The notes under the pieces were generated by a model, which was given only the letters and a program-made list of their open reading frames with translations, was not told the origin of the DNA and ran no database searches. A DNA stretch of 52,564 nucleotides from Desulfarculaceae bacterium. Lineage in GTDB: Bacteria; Desulfobacterota; Desulfarculia; Desulfarculales; Desulfarculaceae. Below are positions 9,786 to 17,992 of this stretch, in pieces. The position numbers and the translations under genes are program-made. How positions within the stretch are numbered: position 1 is the stretch's first letter; every line of letters begins with the position of its first letter. Location of the stretch: assembly GCA_027067385.1 (NCBI GenBank), contig JAMOVV010000043.1:1-52564 (forward strand), in the 5' to 3' direction.

Positions 9786-11546
9786 TTAAAATTTCAGGTG
9801 GTGGCCGCCGAGCTTGGCGTCCACGGGGCGGGAGGCTTGGTCCATGGGGCCCGGCTGCCGGCCGCTGCCCCGGGCCAGGCCGGTGAGGCCACGCACCGCG
9901 ATCACCACGGCCAGCAGGACCAGGACCATGGAGGTTATACCCAGGCTCCAGTCGGGCTGGTCGGCGGTGAGATATCCCGCGGCCCCGCCCAGGCTCTCCC
10001 ACAACAAGGCGGCGATGGTGGTGGCCAGCATGAATACCGCCGGCCACAGGGTATAGGCCTTGGGCAGCTTGGCCTGGGCCAGGTAGGCGGTGATGGTGAT
10101 GAGGGCCAGGGCGGCGATGAGCTGGTTGGCCGCGCCAAAGAGCCGCCACACATCGTGGTAGGAGTCGGTCACCGCGATGAGCAGGGCGGGCACCAGCACC
10201 ACCAGGCTGGCCAGCCAGCGGTTATTAAAGACCGGTACCTGCTCACCCAGGCTCTCGGTCACCAGGAAGCGGGCCAGGCGGGTGCCGGCGTCCAGGGTGG
10301 TGAGGATGAAAGACTTCACCATCACCGAGCCCACCAGGGCGGCCAGGGGGATGGTGAGGATGGGGATGCCCAGCGAGCCCACCAGGTTGCCAAAGGCGCT
10401 GCCAAAGGCCACGATCCAGCTCTTGGACAGCGCGGTGCCAAAGTACAGGTTGGCCGCCTGGCCGCTCACCCCGGCCGGGGCCATCCCCCACTTGAGCCCT
10501 CCGGCCACCAGCATGATCACCATCATGGCCAGCACCCCCTCCATCAGCATACCGCCAAAGGCGATGGGCCGGCCGTCCTTTTGGCGATTGAGCTGGCGGG
10601 AGGTGGTGCCGGTGGAGACCAGGGAGTGGAACCCGCTGATGGCCCCGCAGGCCACCATGATAAACAGCATGGGCCACAGCGGCTTGCCGTGGGCCATGAA
10701 ACCGTCGGCCAAGAACGGCGCGTCAATCCCGGGGTGGATCACCGCGATGGCCGCGAAGCCCAGCACGATGCCCACCACCAGCTTGACCGAGGAGATGAAG
10801 TCGCGCGGCCGCAGCAGCAGCCATATGGGGCTCACCGAGGCCCACAGGCAATAGACGGCCAGCACCACGCACCAGGTGGCAACGGCCGCCTGGTGCCCCC
10901 AGGAAGCCGGCAGGGCGATGGGGACCTTGTAGCCCACCCAGATGAGAAAATAGGCCAGCAGCACCGCGGCCACCGAGGCCACGCCGGCGTGTATGCCCCA
11001 GCGCTCCACGGCCAGGCCCAGGACCACCGCGATGGCCACCAGCCCCAGGGTGGGGATGACCAGGGCCGGCACGTGTATCAGGGCCTGGGCTACGCTCACC
11101 ATGAACACCGCGATCAGCAGCACCAGCACGATGAACAGCAGTACCGCAAAGACCAGGCGCACCGTGCGGCCCAAGATGCTCTCGGCCAACTGGGCGATGC
11201 CCACTCCCTGGTGGCGCACCGAGATCATTAGCGAAAGGTAGTCGTGTACCGCGCCCATGAACAGGGCGCCCAGCAGCACCCACAACAAGGTGGGACCCCA
11301 ACCAAAGATGGAGACCGCCAGGATGGGTCCGATGATGGGACCGGCCCCGGCGATGGAGGCGAAATGGTTGCCCCAAAGGAAGGTCCGTTTGCTGGGGGCG
11401 TAGTCCACGCCGTCGGTCATGGTGTGGGCCGGGGTGGTGGCCGAGTCGTCGGGTTGGACCAAGGTCTTTTCGATAAACCGGCCGTAAAAGATATAGCCGA
11501 GCATGAACCACAGGAGCGCGGCGACGCTGATGAGCAAGGTATTCAA
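9786..11546 (-). CDS. cstA: CstA/BtsT-family carbon starvation transporter
   Basis: A 586-aa polytopic inner-membrane protein of the carbon starvation CstA family, whose characterised members import peptides or pyruvate. Conserved signatures include the N-terminal YGRFIEKTL, TFLWGNHFASIAGAGPIIGP, the MISVRHQG loop, GFHSLVSTGTTSRQL and the later FGAANQLIAALALI. The count of hydrophobic segments (about 15) fits the family. AAGGAG lies about 10 bp before the ATG. Upstream is a good sigma-70-type promoter with a perfect inverted repeat over its -10 box. No small YbdD/YjiX-type partner is seen beside it. In an anaerobe, pyruvate uptake is the more likely role, but that is inference. Confidence 0.93.
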   Translation of the reverse strand: MNTLLISVAALLWFMLGYIFYGRFIEKTLVQPDDSATTPAHTMTDGVDYAPSKRTFLWGNHFASIAGAGPIIGPILAVSIFGWGPTLLWVLLGALFMGAVHDYLSLMISVRHQGVGIAQLAESILGRTVRLVFAVLLFIVLVLLIAVFMVSVAQALIHVPALVIPTLGLVAIAVVLGLAVERWGIHAGVASVAAVLLAYFLIWVGYKVPIALPASWGHQAAVATWCVVLAVYCLWASVSPIWLLLRPRDFISSVKLVVGIVLGFAAIAVIHPGIDAPFLADGFMAHGKPLWPMLFIMVACGAISGFHSLVSTGTTSRQLNRQKDGRPIAFGGMLMEGVLAMMVIMLVAGGLKWGMAPAGVSGQAANLYFGTALSKSWIVAFGSAFGNLVGSLGIPILTIPLAALVGSVMVKSFILTTLDAGTRLARFLVTESLGEQVPVFNNRWLASLVVLVPALLIAVTDSYHDVWRLFGAANQLIAALALITITAYLAQAKLPKAYTLWPAVFMLATTIAALLWESLGGAAGYLTADQPDWSLGITSMVLVLLAVVIAVRGLTGLARGSGRQPGPMDQASRPVDAKLGGHHLKF

Positions 11547-11595
11547 GATAGTCTCCTTCGGGCAGGTGTAGGTGAAGGCCTGGTGTGGACCGGCT

Positions 11596-11635
11596 TAAAA
11601 TATCTATTTTACCTGGTCGAATAGGTGTATGTCCA
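11596..11635 (-). promoter_or_regulatory. Promoter and palindromic operator of cstA
   Basis: On the minus strand TGGACA (11630-11635) and TAAAAT (11606-11611) are separated by 18 bp, each 5/6 to consensus. A perfect inverted repeat TAAAATA-TC-TATTTTA spans 11596-11611 and covers the -10 box, as a repressor site would. The start codon is 50 bp downstream. Confidence 0.55.
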
Positions 11636-11702
11636 GGATGCCGGGATGGGACATGGCTTGACCTTGCCCACAAATCCTGTACCGCCAAGAGATGCGACCT
11701 CC

Positions 11703-11846
11703 ATGGCCGAGAGTGACCAGGATTGCCAAAATGGCTTTATGCCGACCAGCCGGTTGGTGACCCAGGCCTTTGACCGGTTGGGGGGGCTTGGGCCGCCGGC
11801 GCCCAAGCCGCGCGGGTTCCTGGCTTGGCTGCGGCGAAGAAGATGA
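11703..11846 (+). CDS. Possible 47-aa small protein
   Basis: A 47-codon frame from ATG 11703, ending GFLAWLRRRR. It lies in the 367-bp gap between cstA and bamR. The C-terminal Trp/Leu/Arg stretch could be amphipathic. The Shine-Dalgarno match is poor (AAGAGA, over 9 bp away) and no family is recognised, so this may be a chance frame. The rest of the gap holds only the cstA promoter region and the bamR terminator. Confidence 0.2.
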   Translation: MAESDQDCQNGFMPTSRLVTQAFDRLGGLGPPAPKPRGFLAWLRRRR

Positions 11847-11854
11847 GCCGCGGC

Positions 11855-11894
11855 CGAAAAAACGGCGCCCCGGAGCGGGTTGCTCCGGGGCGCC
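11855..11894 (-). terminator. Intrinsic terminator of the bam operon
   Basis: A perfect 13-bp GC-rich stem (GGCGCCCCGGAGC at 11864-11876 and its complement at 11882-11894) has a 5-base loop. On the minus strand it is followed by GTTTTTTCGG. It lies 20 bp after the bamR stop and is a textbook rho-independent terminator. Confidence 0.9.
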
Positions 11895-11913
11895 GGGGAT
11901 AAACAGGGGTTGG

Positions 11914-12678
11914 CTATTTTTCCTGCCAGTTGGGCTGGCGTTTTTCCAGGAAGGCGTTGAGGCCTTCGGAGGCGTCCAGGGTGGTCATGCACTCGTCCAG
12001 GTAGACCTTTTCGATGGCCTCCAGGCCGGCGGCCTGGTCGTCGCCCAGGCCCACCAGGGCGGCCTTCTTGGTGAGCTTAAGGATCAGGCCCGAGAGCCCC
12101 AGCAGCTTGCCCACCAGTTGGTTGGTGAACTCCTCCAACTCCTCGGGGGGCACCACGTGGTTCACCAGGCCGATCTGCTTGGCCTCCTCGGCGCCGATGA
12201 TATCGCCGGTGAGGATCAGCTCCATGGCCTTCTTGTAGCCCAAGTGGCGGGGCATGACCAGGGCGGCGATGGGCGGGAAGACCCCCACCTGGATCTCGGG
12301 CTGGCCGAACTTGGCCTTTTGGCTGGCCACCACGATATCGGCAAAGGCCGGCAGCTCGCAGCCGCCGCCCAGGGCCGCGCCCTGCACCTGGCAGACCACC
12401 GGCACCCCCAGGGCGGCCATGCGGCGGAATATGCCGTGGAAGACCTCGATCATCTCGTGCACCAGGTCACCCAGGTGCTCGCCCACGTCCACCCCGGCGC
12501 TAAAGGCCTTACCGGCTGCCTTGATCAGCAGCACCTTCACCGTCTGCCCCTCGAGGCTGTCCAAGGCGTGGTTGATCTCCTTCATCATGGCGATGTTCAG
12601 GACGTTGAGCGGATCGCGGTCCAGGGTGATGGTGGCCAGGCCGTCGGCCAGCTCGAGTTTAATACTTTCATAAGCCAC
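11914..12678 (-). CDS. bamR: Cyclohexa-1,5-diene-1-carbonyl-CoA hydratase-like crotonase
   Basis: A 254-aa crotonase-fold enzyme. Next to bamA and bamQ it most likely hydrates cyclohexa-1,5-diene-1-carbonyl-CoA to 6-hydroxycyclohex-1-ene-1-carbonyl-CoA, the first step after benzoyl-CoA dearomatisation. The oxyanion-hole segments AFSAGVDVGEH and GAALGGGCELPAFAD are present. The Glu in GGGCEL matches the first catalytic Glu of enoyl-CoA hydratases, whereas the second position (VGVFPPIAAL) is not Glu. The start is GTG at 12678 with AGGAGG 7 bp upstream. A terminator-like hairpin lies between bamA and this gene. The function rests on context as well as sequence; a general enoyl-CoA hydratase is the alternative. 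Confidence 0.85.
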   Translation of the reverse strand: MAYESIKLELADGLATITLDRDPLNVLNIAMMKEINHALDSLEGQTVKVLLIKAAGKAFSAGVDVGEHLGDLVHEMIEVFHGIFRRMAALGVPVVCQVQGAALGGGCELPAFADIVVASQKAKFGQPEIQVGVFPPIAALVMPRHLGYKKAMELILTGDIIGAEEAKQIGLVNHVVPPEELEEFTNQLVGKLLGLSGLILKLTKKAALVGLGDDQAAGLEAIEKVYLDECMTTLDASEGLNAFLEKRQPNWQEK

Positions 12679-12698
12679 GGTTAGCCTCCTTGTAGGCT

Positions 12699-12740
12699 TA
12701 AAAAAATGTGCGGGCCGGGCTGGAGGGCCCTGGCCCGCAC
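12699..12740 (-). terminator. Terminator-like hairpin between bamA and bamR
   Basis: GTGCGGGCC (12708-12716) pairs perfectly with GGCCCGCAC (12732-12740), with further pairing in the loop. On the minus strand the stem is followed by ATTTTTTTAAG. It lies inside what is otherwise one operon, so it should reduce bamR transcription relative to bamA, or bamR may have its own promoter. Confidence 0.75.
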
Positions 12741-12769
12741 TGGCTAGGCAGCTACGCGCACCGCCGGGT

Positions 12770-13927
12770 CTAGGACTTGGGCTTGCCCAACACTTGCTCG
12801 AAGGTCGGGTCGGTGGCCTCGGCGCCCTGGGCGATGAGTTGGCGGAACTTTATGAAGTCGATGACGTCGGTGCCGGTGATCTTCTTGGTGTTGAAGGCAC
12901 CGAAGCCCAGGAAGGCCTCGTAGTTCATGTTGGCCATCAACCAATGACGGTTGGGGAGCTTCATCTGGTCCCAGAAGTACTTCTTCTTGGCGCGGATGCC
13001 GTCGATGGACTTCATGGCGCAGCCCGGGAACAGGTTGGCGAAGGTCCACACGATCTTGTTCACCTCGGCGTCGAGCAGCTCGGCGTCCTTGGGCAGCTCC
13101 TTGATCTTGGCGCGGGCTTCCTTGAGGGCGGCCCGGTCCTTGATGTACTCGCCGTAGACGATCTCGCCGCCGTCCACGTACTTGTCCAGGATGAGCATGG
13201 GGTTGCGGATGAACTTGTCGCCGTCTTTGAGCACCGGCACCACCTTGGAGACCAGGTTCTTGGCCCGCATCTTGTAGGCGCTCCACATCTCGCAGGACAC
13301 GCAGTTCCACATGGCGTCTTCCATGTTGAGCATCCAGGGCAGGAAGTCGGTGGAGCCGCCGTCGGGGGCCGAGCCGTGACGGGCGCCGGCCTGGCCGAAG
13401 ATGGCCAAGTCGCTGGTTACGGTGAGGTCGGTGGCCATGCCGATCTCCTGGCCGCCGGCCACCCGCATGCCGTTAACCCGGCAGATGGTGGGTTTCTTGC
13501 AATTGAGGATGGCGTCGACCATGCCGTTGAACAGGTCCATGTACTCGCCATACTCGTTGGGGCGGCGGGAGTAGTACTCGCTGTACTCCTTGGTGTTGCC
13601 GCCGGTGCAGAAGGCGTCGAAGCCGGTGCCGGTGAAGATGGCGGCCACCACGCTGCGGTCGGCGCTGGCGGCGCAGAAGCCGGCGATGACGCCCTTGACC
13701 ATGGTGGTGGTGTAGGAGTTGTACTGGCGCGGGTTGTTCAGCCGAATCTCGGCGGTGAACAGGTCGTCGTAGGTCTCGCCGGTCTTGGGGTTCATCAGGG
13801 GCTTCTTGGTATAGACCACGCAGGGAGCGTCGTCATCGGTGCCCCAGTAGCGGCCCTGCACCATGTCTTCTTCGAAGAGCAGGTGGTTCTTCAATTCATG
13901 TTCTCTGGGCATCCAGTCCAGGGACAT
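12770..13927 (-). CDS. bamA: 6-oxocyclohex-1-ene-1-carbonyl-CoA hydrolase
   Basis: A 385-aa crotonase-superfamily ring-opening hydrolase, the marker enzyme of anaerobic aromatic degradation. It adds water to 6-oxocyclohex-1-ene-1-carbonyl-CoA and opens the ring to 3-hydroxypimeloyl-CoA. Recognised from the characteristic long crotonase with GTGFDAFCTGGNTKEYSEYY, RVNGMRVAGGQEIGMATDL, GQAGARHGSAPDGGSTDFLP and the extended C-terminal region. The start at 13927 is set by an excellent AAGGAGG 6 bp upstream; the frame stays open further upstream but without a ribosome binding site. It lies between bamQ and bamR, matching the reaction sequence hydratase, dehydrogenase, hydrolase. Confidence 0.96.
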   Translation of the reverse strand: MSLDWMPREHELKNHLLFEEDMVQGRYWGTDDDAPCVVYTKKPLMNPKTGETYDDLFTAEIRLNNPRQYNSYTTTMVKGVIAGFCAASADRSVVAAIFTGTGFDAFCTGGNTKEYSEYYSRRPNEYGEYMDLFNGMVDAILNCKKPTICRVNGMRVAGGQEIGMATDLTVTSDLAIFGQAGARHGSAPDGGSTDFLPWMLNMEDAMWNCVSCEMWSAYKMRAKNLVSKVVPVLKDGDKFIRNPMLILDKYVDGGEIVYGEYIKDRAALKEARAKIKELPKDAELLDAEVNKIVWTFANLFPGCAMKSIDGIRAKKKYFWDQMKLPNRHWLMANMNYEAFLGFGAFNTKKITGTDVIDFIKFRQLIAQGAEATDPTFEQVLGKPKS

Positions 13928-14009
13928 CTCTTCCTCCTTAAGTTGATTTACGGTCGCATTAATAACTGGCCGACCGGCCACCGTCGGCGGCCGGGATCGT
14001 TTGTTTTCT

Positions 14010-15098
14010 CTAAAAGTCGGGCTCCAGCACCTGGCGGCGGTCAAAGAGCCCGGCGTGCTGCTTTTCAAACACGTCGGCGATCTGGCTCATGGGCTTGGTC
14101 TCCAGGAAGGGCTCGATCTCGATACGCCCGTCTTGCACCATCTCCAACACGTTGTTGTAGTACTTGGGCAGGCAGCCCCAGGTGCCGATGATCTCGGCGT
14201 CAAAGGCCATGAGCTTGCTGAGCATGTAGGTGTTCTTCTGCATGCCGAAGCCGACCACTATGAGCTTGCCCAGGAAGGACAGCAGCCCCAGGGCGATCTC
14301 CTGGCCGCCGGCCACGCCGGTGCACTCGAAGATTTTCCAGCCCACGTTCTTGGGAACCCCGGCCTGCTTGCAGATGTCGAAGAACTCGCCCTTGAGGGCC
14401 TTGAAGTCCTTGTCCTTGGAGTTGATGACGTAGTCGGCGCCGTACTTGAGGGCGCGCTCCAGCTTGGGCTGGCTGCGGGCGATGCCCACCACCACTTTGG
14501 CTCCCAGGGCCTTGGCCACCTGGGCCATGTACACCCCCACGCCGCCGGTGATGCCGGTGATGATCACCAAGTCGCCCTCTTGCAGGTCGGCCCGCATGGC
14601 CGCCTGGTAGGGGGTGGTGGCGGCGTCGGCCACCACCGCGTAGTGGCTCAGCGGGAACTTGAGGTCGTCGATGACGCACAGGTCCTCGGCCGGCACCGGG
14701 ATGTGGCTGGAGAAGCCGCCGTAGATGCCCAGGGAGTTGCCGGGCATTTTCTGGGCCAGGCAGCGGTTGCCGCGGCCCTGATCGCAGATGGGGCAGTTGT
14801 TGCACGGCATAACCGCCGGCACGATGACCGTCTTGCCCACCAGGTTGTCGGGACCGGCCACCACGGTGCCGCTGATCTCGTGGCCCAGGGTGAGCGGCGG
14901 CTTGGACACGGTGGGCACGCCGTCGTAGAAGTAGCCCAGGTCGGTGTGGCACACGCCGCAGCCGGCGATCTCCACCAGGGCGTCGCCGTCGCCCAACTCG
15001 GGTACATCGATGGTGGTCTGAGCCAGTTTGCCGGGCTTGCCGCCCTGGCCCGGTTCGACCATCTGCCAGGTGTTGATCTTATCGGGAACGCCAGCCAT
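14010..15098 (-). CDS. bamQ: 6-hydroxycyclohex-1-ene-1-carbonyl-CoA dehydrogenase
   Basis: A 362-aa zinc-dependent medium-chain alcohol dehydrogenase that oxidises 6-hydroxycyclohex-1-ene-1-carbonyl-CoA to the 6-oxo compound used by BamA. The catalytic zinc site is CGVCHTD with LGHEISG downstream. The structural zinc site is the four-Cys stretch PCNNCPICDQGRGNRC, and the NAD-binding loop is GITGGVGVYMAQVAKALGA. AGGAGG lies 6 bp before the ATG. The assignment over a generic alcohol dehydrogenase comes from its position directly upstream of bamA. It is the second gene of the operon. Confidence 0.93.
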   Translation of the reverse strand: MAGVPDKINTWQMVEPGQGGKPGKLAQTTIDVPELGDGDALVEIAGCGVCHTDLGYFYDGVPTVSKPPLTLGHEISGTVVAGPDNLVGKTVIVPAVMPCNNCPICDQGRGNRCLAQKMPGNSLGIYGGFSSHIPVPAEDLCVIDDLKFPLSHYAVVADAATTPYQAAMRADLQEGDLVIITGITGGVGVYMAQVAKALGAKVVVGIARSQPKLERALKYGADYVINSKDKDFKALKGEFFDICKQAGVPKNVGWKIFECTGVAGGQEIALGLLSFLGKLIVVGFGMQKNTYMLSKLMAFDAEIIGTWGCLPKYYNNVLEMVQDGRIEIEPFLETKPMSQIADVFEKQHAGLFDRRQVLEPDF

Positions 15099-15177
15099 TG
15101 TTTCCTCCTGAAACCAAAAGAGATATGATTAAAACCGCTACCAAGAATCCCGCCCTCGGCGGCCGGGGCTCCACCGT

Positions 15178-15930
15178 TTAGATCATGCCGTAACCGCCAT
15201 CGACGCAGAGCAACTGGCCGGTGATGTAGCTGCCCTCGTCCGAGGCCAGGAACACGAAGGCCGGGGTGATGTCGTCGGGCTCGGCAAAGCGCTTGAGCAG
15301 GATGCGGTTCATGTAGATGTCGCGCAGCTTCTCATCGGTGCGGATCTTCTCGGTCATGTCGGTGGCCACGATGCCCAGGCTGATGACGTTGCAGACCACG
15401 TTGAAGCGCGCCATCTCGCGGGCGATGGACTTGGTGAGGCTGATGACCCCGCCCTTGGCCGCCGAGTAGTTCACCTGGCCAATGGTGCCCACCACCCCGG
15501 CCACGCTGGTGACGTTGATGATGCTGCCGGAGCCCTGCTCCTTGAAGTGGGGGTGGGCCGCCTTGCTCATGAGCCACACCGCCTTCAGGTGGATATCGAG
15601 CACCTGGTCCCACTTGTCCACGTCCATCTTGTGCAGCATGGCCGGACGGGTGAAACCGGCGTTGTTGACCACGATGTCCAGGCCACCCAGCTCGTTCACC
15701 GCGGCGTCCACCAGGGCCTGGCAACCGGCCTCGCCGGCCACGTCGGCCTTGACCGCCACCGCCTGGCGGCCCATGTCCTGGATCTGTTTCACCACGTCCC
15801 TGGCCGGGCCTTCGCTGGAGGTGTAGTTCACCACCACGTCGGCGCCCTCGCGGCCGTAGGCCAGGGCCACGGCCGCACCCACTCCCCGGGAAGACCCGGT
15901 TACGATCGCCTTTTTGCCGCTTAGGCGCAT
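15178..15930 (-). CDS. Short-chain dehydrogenase/reductase of the bam operon
   Basis: A 250-aa classical SDR of the FabG type. The nucleotide loop is TGSSRGVGAAVA, the NNAG motif is present, and the catalytic Ser-Tyr-Lys set is in NVTSVAG and NYSAAKG. The C-terminal CVDGGYGMI is typical of the family. As first gene of the bam operon it probably oxidises a 3-hydroxyacyl-CoA made by the pathway, for example 3-hydroxypimeloyl-CoA, which BamA produces; this is inference from position. AAAGGA lies 6 bp before the ATG. A housekeeping FabG reductase is the alternative but is less likely here. Confidence 0.88.
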   Translation of the reverse strand: MRLSGKKAIVTGSSRGVGAAVALAYGREGADVVVNYTSSEGPARDVVKQIQDMGRQAVAVKADVAGEAGCQALVDAAVNELGGLDIVVNNAGFTRPAMLHKMDVDKWDQVLDIHLKAVWLMSKAAHPHFKEQGSGSIINVTSVAGVVGTIGQVNYSAAKGGVISLTKSIAREMARFNVVCNVISLGIVATDMTEKIRTDEKLRDIYMNRILLKRFAEPDDITPAFVFLASDEGSYITGQLLCVDGGYGMI

Positions 15931-16000
15931 GCGATTTCCTTTCTGCTATAAGCTCCGCCCAACCACCCGCCTAAAAATGGCAACGGCAAAACCGGGCGGC

Positions 16001-16070
16001 TTACGTTGTAACTTTAATGTAACTACTTTATAGCTACGCAGATGTTGCAAGAATCAGGCATATATGTCAA
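16001..16070 (-). promoter_or_regulatory. Promoter and operator array of the bam operon
   Basis: On the minus strand a perfect TTGACA (16065-16070) is 17 bp from CAACAT (16042-16047, 3/6). Just downstream, around the expected start of transcription, are GTAACTA-N5-TAGCTAC (16019-16037, one mismatch), a direct repeat TGTAACT spaced 11 bp (16007 and 16018) and the palindrome TTAC-GTT-GTAA (16001-16011). This AT-rich block contrasts with the GC-rich surroundings and is a likely repressor site. Confidence 0.55.
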
Positions 16071-16127
16071 GCAAAAAGCGCCCCGCCGCGGCCAGCGCGC
16101 CCATCTTTTGCCCTGCCGGCCAGCGCT

Positions 16128-16157
16128 TTGACAGCAGGTACTTGCCCGGGTTAGGAT
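16128..16157 (+). promoter_or_regulatory. Promoter of the divergent crotonase gene
   Basis: TTGACA (16128-16133) and TAGGAT (16152-16157) are separated by 18 bp, about 120 bp before the crotonase ATG at 16276. The 345-bp gap 15931-16275 holds only this and the bam promoter region; I see no small gene. Confidence 0.45.
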
Positions 16158-16275
16158 CAACCTTCGGGCCGAGGTGTAGCATGGATAAGAGGTCCGCGTA
16201 ATTATTGGGGATCAGGAGTCTACCCCCGCCAGGTCCCCGCGGAGGCTGGCCCCAGGGCCGGGGCAGGAGGCGCAG

Positions 16276-17052
16276 ATGTCAACTAAAGAGGTTTTGACCC
16301 AAGACCAGGGCGCGGTGCGCATCCTCACCCTCAACCGGCCCGACAAGCTAAACGCCGTGAACCCGGCCATGATGGAGCAGCTCTCCGCCGGCCTGCAACA
16401 GGCGGCCGACGACGACGCGGTGGCCGTGGTGATCCTCACCGGCGCGGGCCGGGGGTTCAGCGCCGGGGCCGACCTGGACCTCTTCCGCCAGCTCGCCCGC
16501 TCCGGCGACCAGGCGCAGATCGACCACTTCACCAGCGCGGCCTTCCCCCGCGTCTTTGCCAGCTTTGCCAAGCCCATCATCGCGGCCATCAACGGCCCGG
16601 CGGTGGGCTGGGGCTTCACCGTTACCCTGATGTGCGACCTGCGCCTGATGAGCACCACGGCCAAGCTCATCGCCGGGTTCCTCAAGGTCGGGGTTACCCC
16701 GGAGTTCGGCTCGTCATTTCACCTGCCGCGCCTGGTGGGCTTGGCCCGGGCCATGGAACTGGTGCTCACCGCCCGGCCGGTGGAGGCGGACGAGGCCCTG
16801 CGCCTGGGACTGGTCAACCAAATCGCCGAGCCCGACGACCTGCTGCCGCGGGCCCTGGAGCTGGCCCAGACCATCGCGGACATGCCCCGGCCGGCGGTGC
16901 GCTTGGCCAAGCAGGCCATATGGCAGGGGGCCAGCAGCACCCTGGAGCAGGTGATATCCTTTGAGGTGGACCTGTTCCGACAGGCCATGGCCACCCCCGA
17001 GCACGCCGAGGCCCTCGACGCCATGCTGCGCAGAACCGGCAAGAGCCGCTAA
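16276..17052 (+). CDS. Enoyl-CoA hydratase/isomerase family protein
   Basis: A 258-aa crotonase-fold acyl-CoA enzyme with the oxyanion-hole motif GFSAGADLDLF and a second segment INGPAVGWGFTVTLMCDLRL. The position of the first catalytic Glu of hydratases (GGGCEL in BamR) is not acidic here, while a Glu is present at the second position (GVTPEFGSSFHLPRLVG). That pattern is more like enoyl-CoA isomerases than hydratases. It is divergent from the bam operon and shares its intergenic region, so a role in acyl-CoA breakdown after ring cleavage is plausible but unproven. GGAGG is about 9 bp before the ATG. Confidence 0.88.
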   Translation: MSTKEVLTQDQGAVRILTLNRPDKLNAVNPAMMEQLSAGLQQAADDDAVAVVILTGAGRGFSAGADLDLFRQLARSGDQAQIDHFTSAAFPRVFASFAKPIIAAINGPAVGWGFTVTLMCDLRLMSTTAKLIAGFLKVGVTPEFGSSFHLPRLVGLARAMELVLTARPVEADEALRLGLVNQIAEPDDLLPRALELAQTIADMPRPAVRLAKQAIWQGASSTLEQVISFEVDLFRQAMATPEHAEALDAMLRRTGKSR

Positions 17053-17082
17053 AGGCCGGGGCGGCCCGGTCGAAGCCTATTG

Positions 17083-17967
17083 CTAATCGATCAACGACAG
17101 GATGTTGCCGGCGGTGATGGCCCGGCGTTCCTCCGGCCCCAGCTCCAGCTCATCGAACCAGGCCCGGAACTTTGCCGGGTCGCGCCAGGGCGAGTCAGAG
17201 CCGTAGATGATGCGCTCCACTCCCTTGGTACGGATGATCTCCACCAGCCGCGCCGGCTCGATTAGGTAGGAGATGTAGGAGATGTCGAAATAGACGTTGT
17301 CCAGCTCCATCAGCGGGTCCAGCTTGTGCCAGCCGTAGAGGCTGCCACCGTGGGCCGCGATGATCGGCACCCGGGGGTGGGCCGCGGCCAGGGCGGCGAT
17401 CTCGGTGGGCTCGCAACCCTGCTGGTTGAGCATGCGCACCACCCACTCCAGGTGTGGCTTGGCCTTTAACAGCCCCCGAATGTACACGGTATCCAGGACC
17501 ACCGGCAGGCCGGTCTCCGGCAGCAGCTCAAAGAGCCTTTGCACCCCCGGGTGGTCCAGCTCAAAGCGCTGGATAAAAGGGTGTAGCTTGACCCCCTTGA
17601 GCCCCAGGGCCACCGCCGCCTGCAAATCGGCGGCCACGTCGCCAGCCGGGTGCACGATGGCAAAGGGGATAACCTCGGGGTAGGTCTGGGCAGCCTCGGC
17701 TGACCAGCGGTTGAGCTCACCCACCCGGGCCGGCTTGCCGGTCATGGGCAAAAGCACGAAACGATCCGCCCCCAGGGACCGCTGCCGGGCCACCAGGTCT
17801 TCCAAGGTGCCGTCGCCGTGCAAGCGCCACTTGTGGGGGTCGTCGTCCTTAAGTACGTCGTCGAGCATGGTGAGCCGGCGGTTCAGCACGCCGAGGTCTT
17901 TACGCAGAAAGGCATGGGTGTGGGCGTCGATAAACACAGGGCCCCCCGTAATGGTTGGCCCAACCAT
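17083..17967 (-). CDS. Amidohydrolase-family (TIM-barrel) metal-dependent hydrolase
   Basis: A 294-aa protein of the amidohydrolase-2 type. The N-terminal metal motif FIDAHTHAF, the metal or carboxylate segment GVKLHPF, the His in IIAAHGG and the late Asp in IYGSDSPWRD match the family. Such enzymes act as hydrolases or decarboxylases on ring carboxylates or related acids; the substrate is not predictable. The start at 17967 is favoured by GAGGGG about 10 bp upstream. A longer frame begins with TTG at 18006, inside the adjacent repeat, and has no ribosome binding site. It runs in the same direction as the DUF169 gene, separated by the repeat array. Confidence 0.82.
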   Translation of the reverse strand: MVGPTITGGPVFIDAHTHAFLRKDLGVLNRRLTMLDDVLKDDDPHKWRLHGDGTLEDLVARQRSLGADRFVLLPMTGKPARVGELNRWSAEAAQTYPEVIPFAIVHPAGDVAADLQAAVALGLKGVKLHPFIQRFELDHPGVQRLFELLPETGLPVVLDTVYIRGLLKAKPHLEWVVRMLNQQGCEPTEIAALAAAHPRVPIIAAHGGSLYGWHKLDPLMELDNVYFDISYISYLIEPARLVEIIRTKGVERIIYGSDSPWRDPAKFRAWFDELELGPEERRAITAGNILSLID

Positions 17968-17992
17968 AGGCACTGAACCCCCCTCAGTCAAG

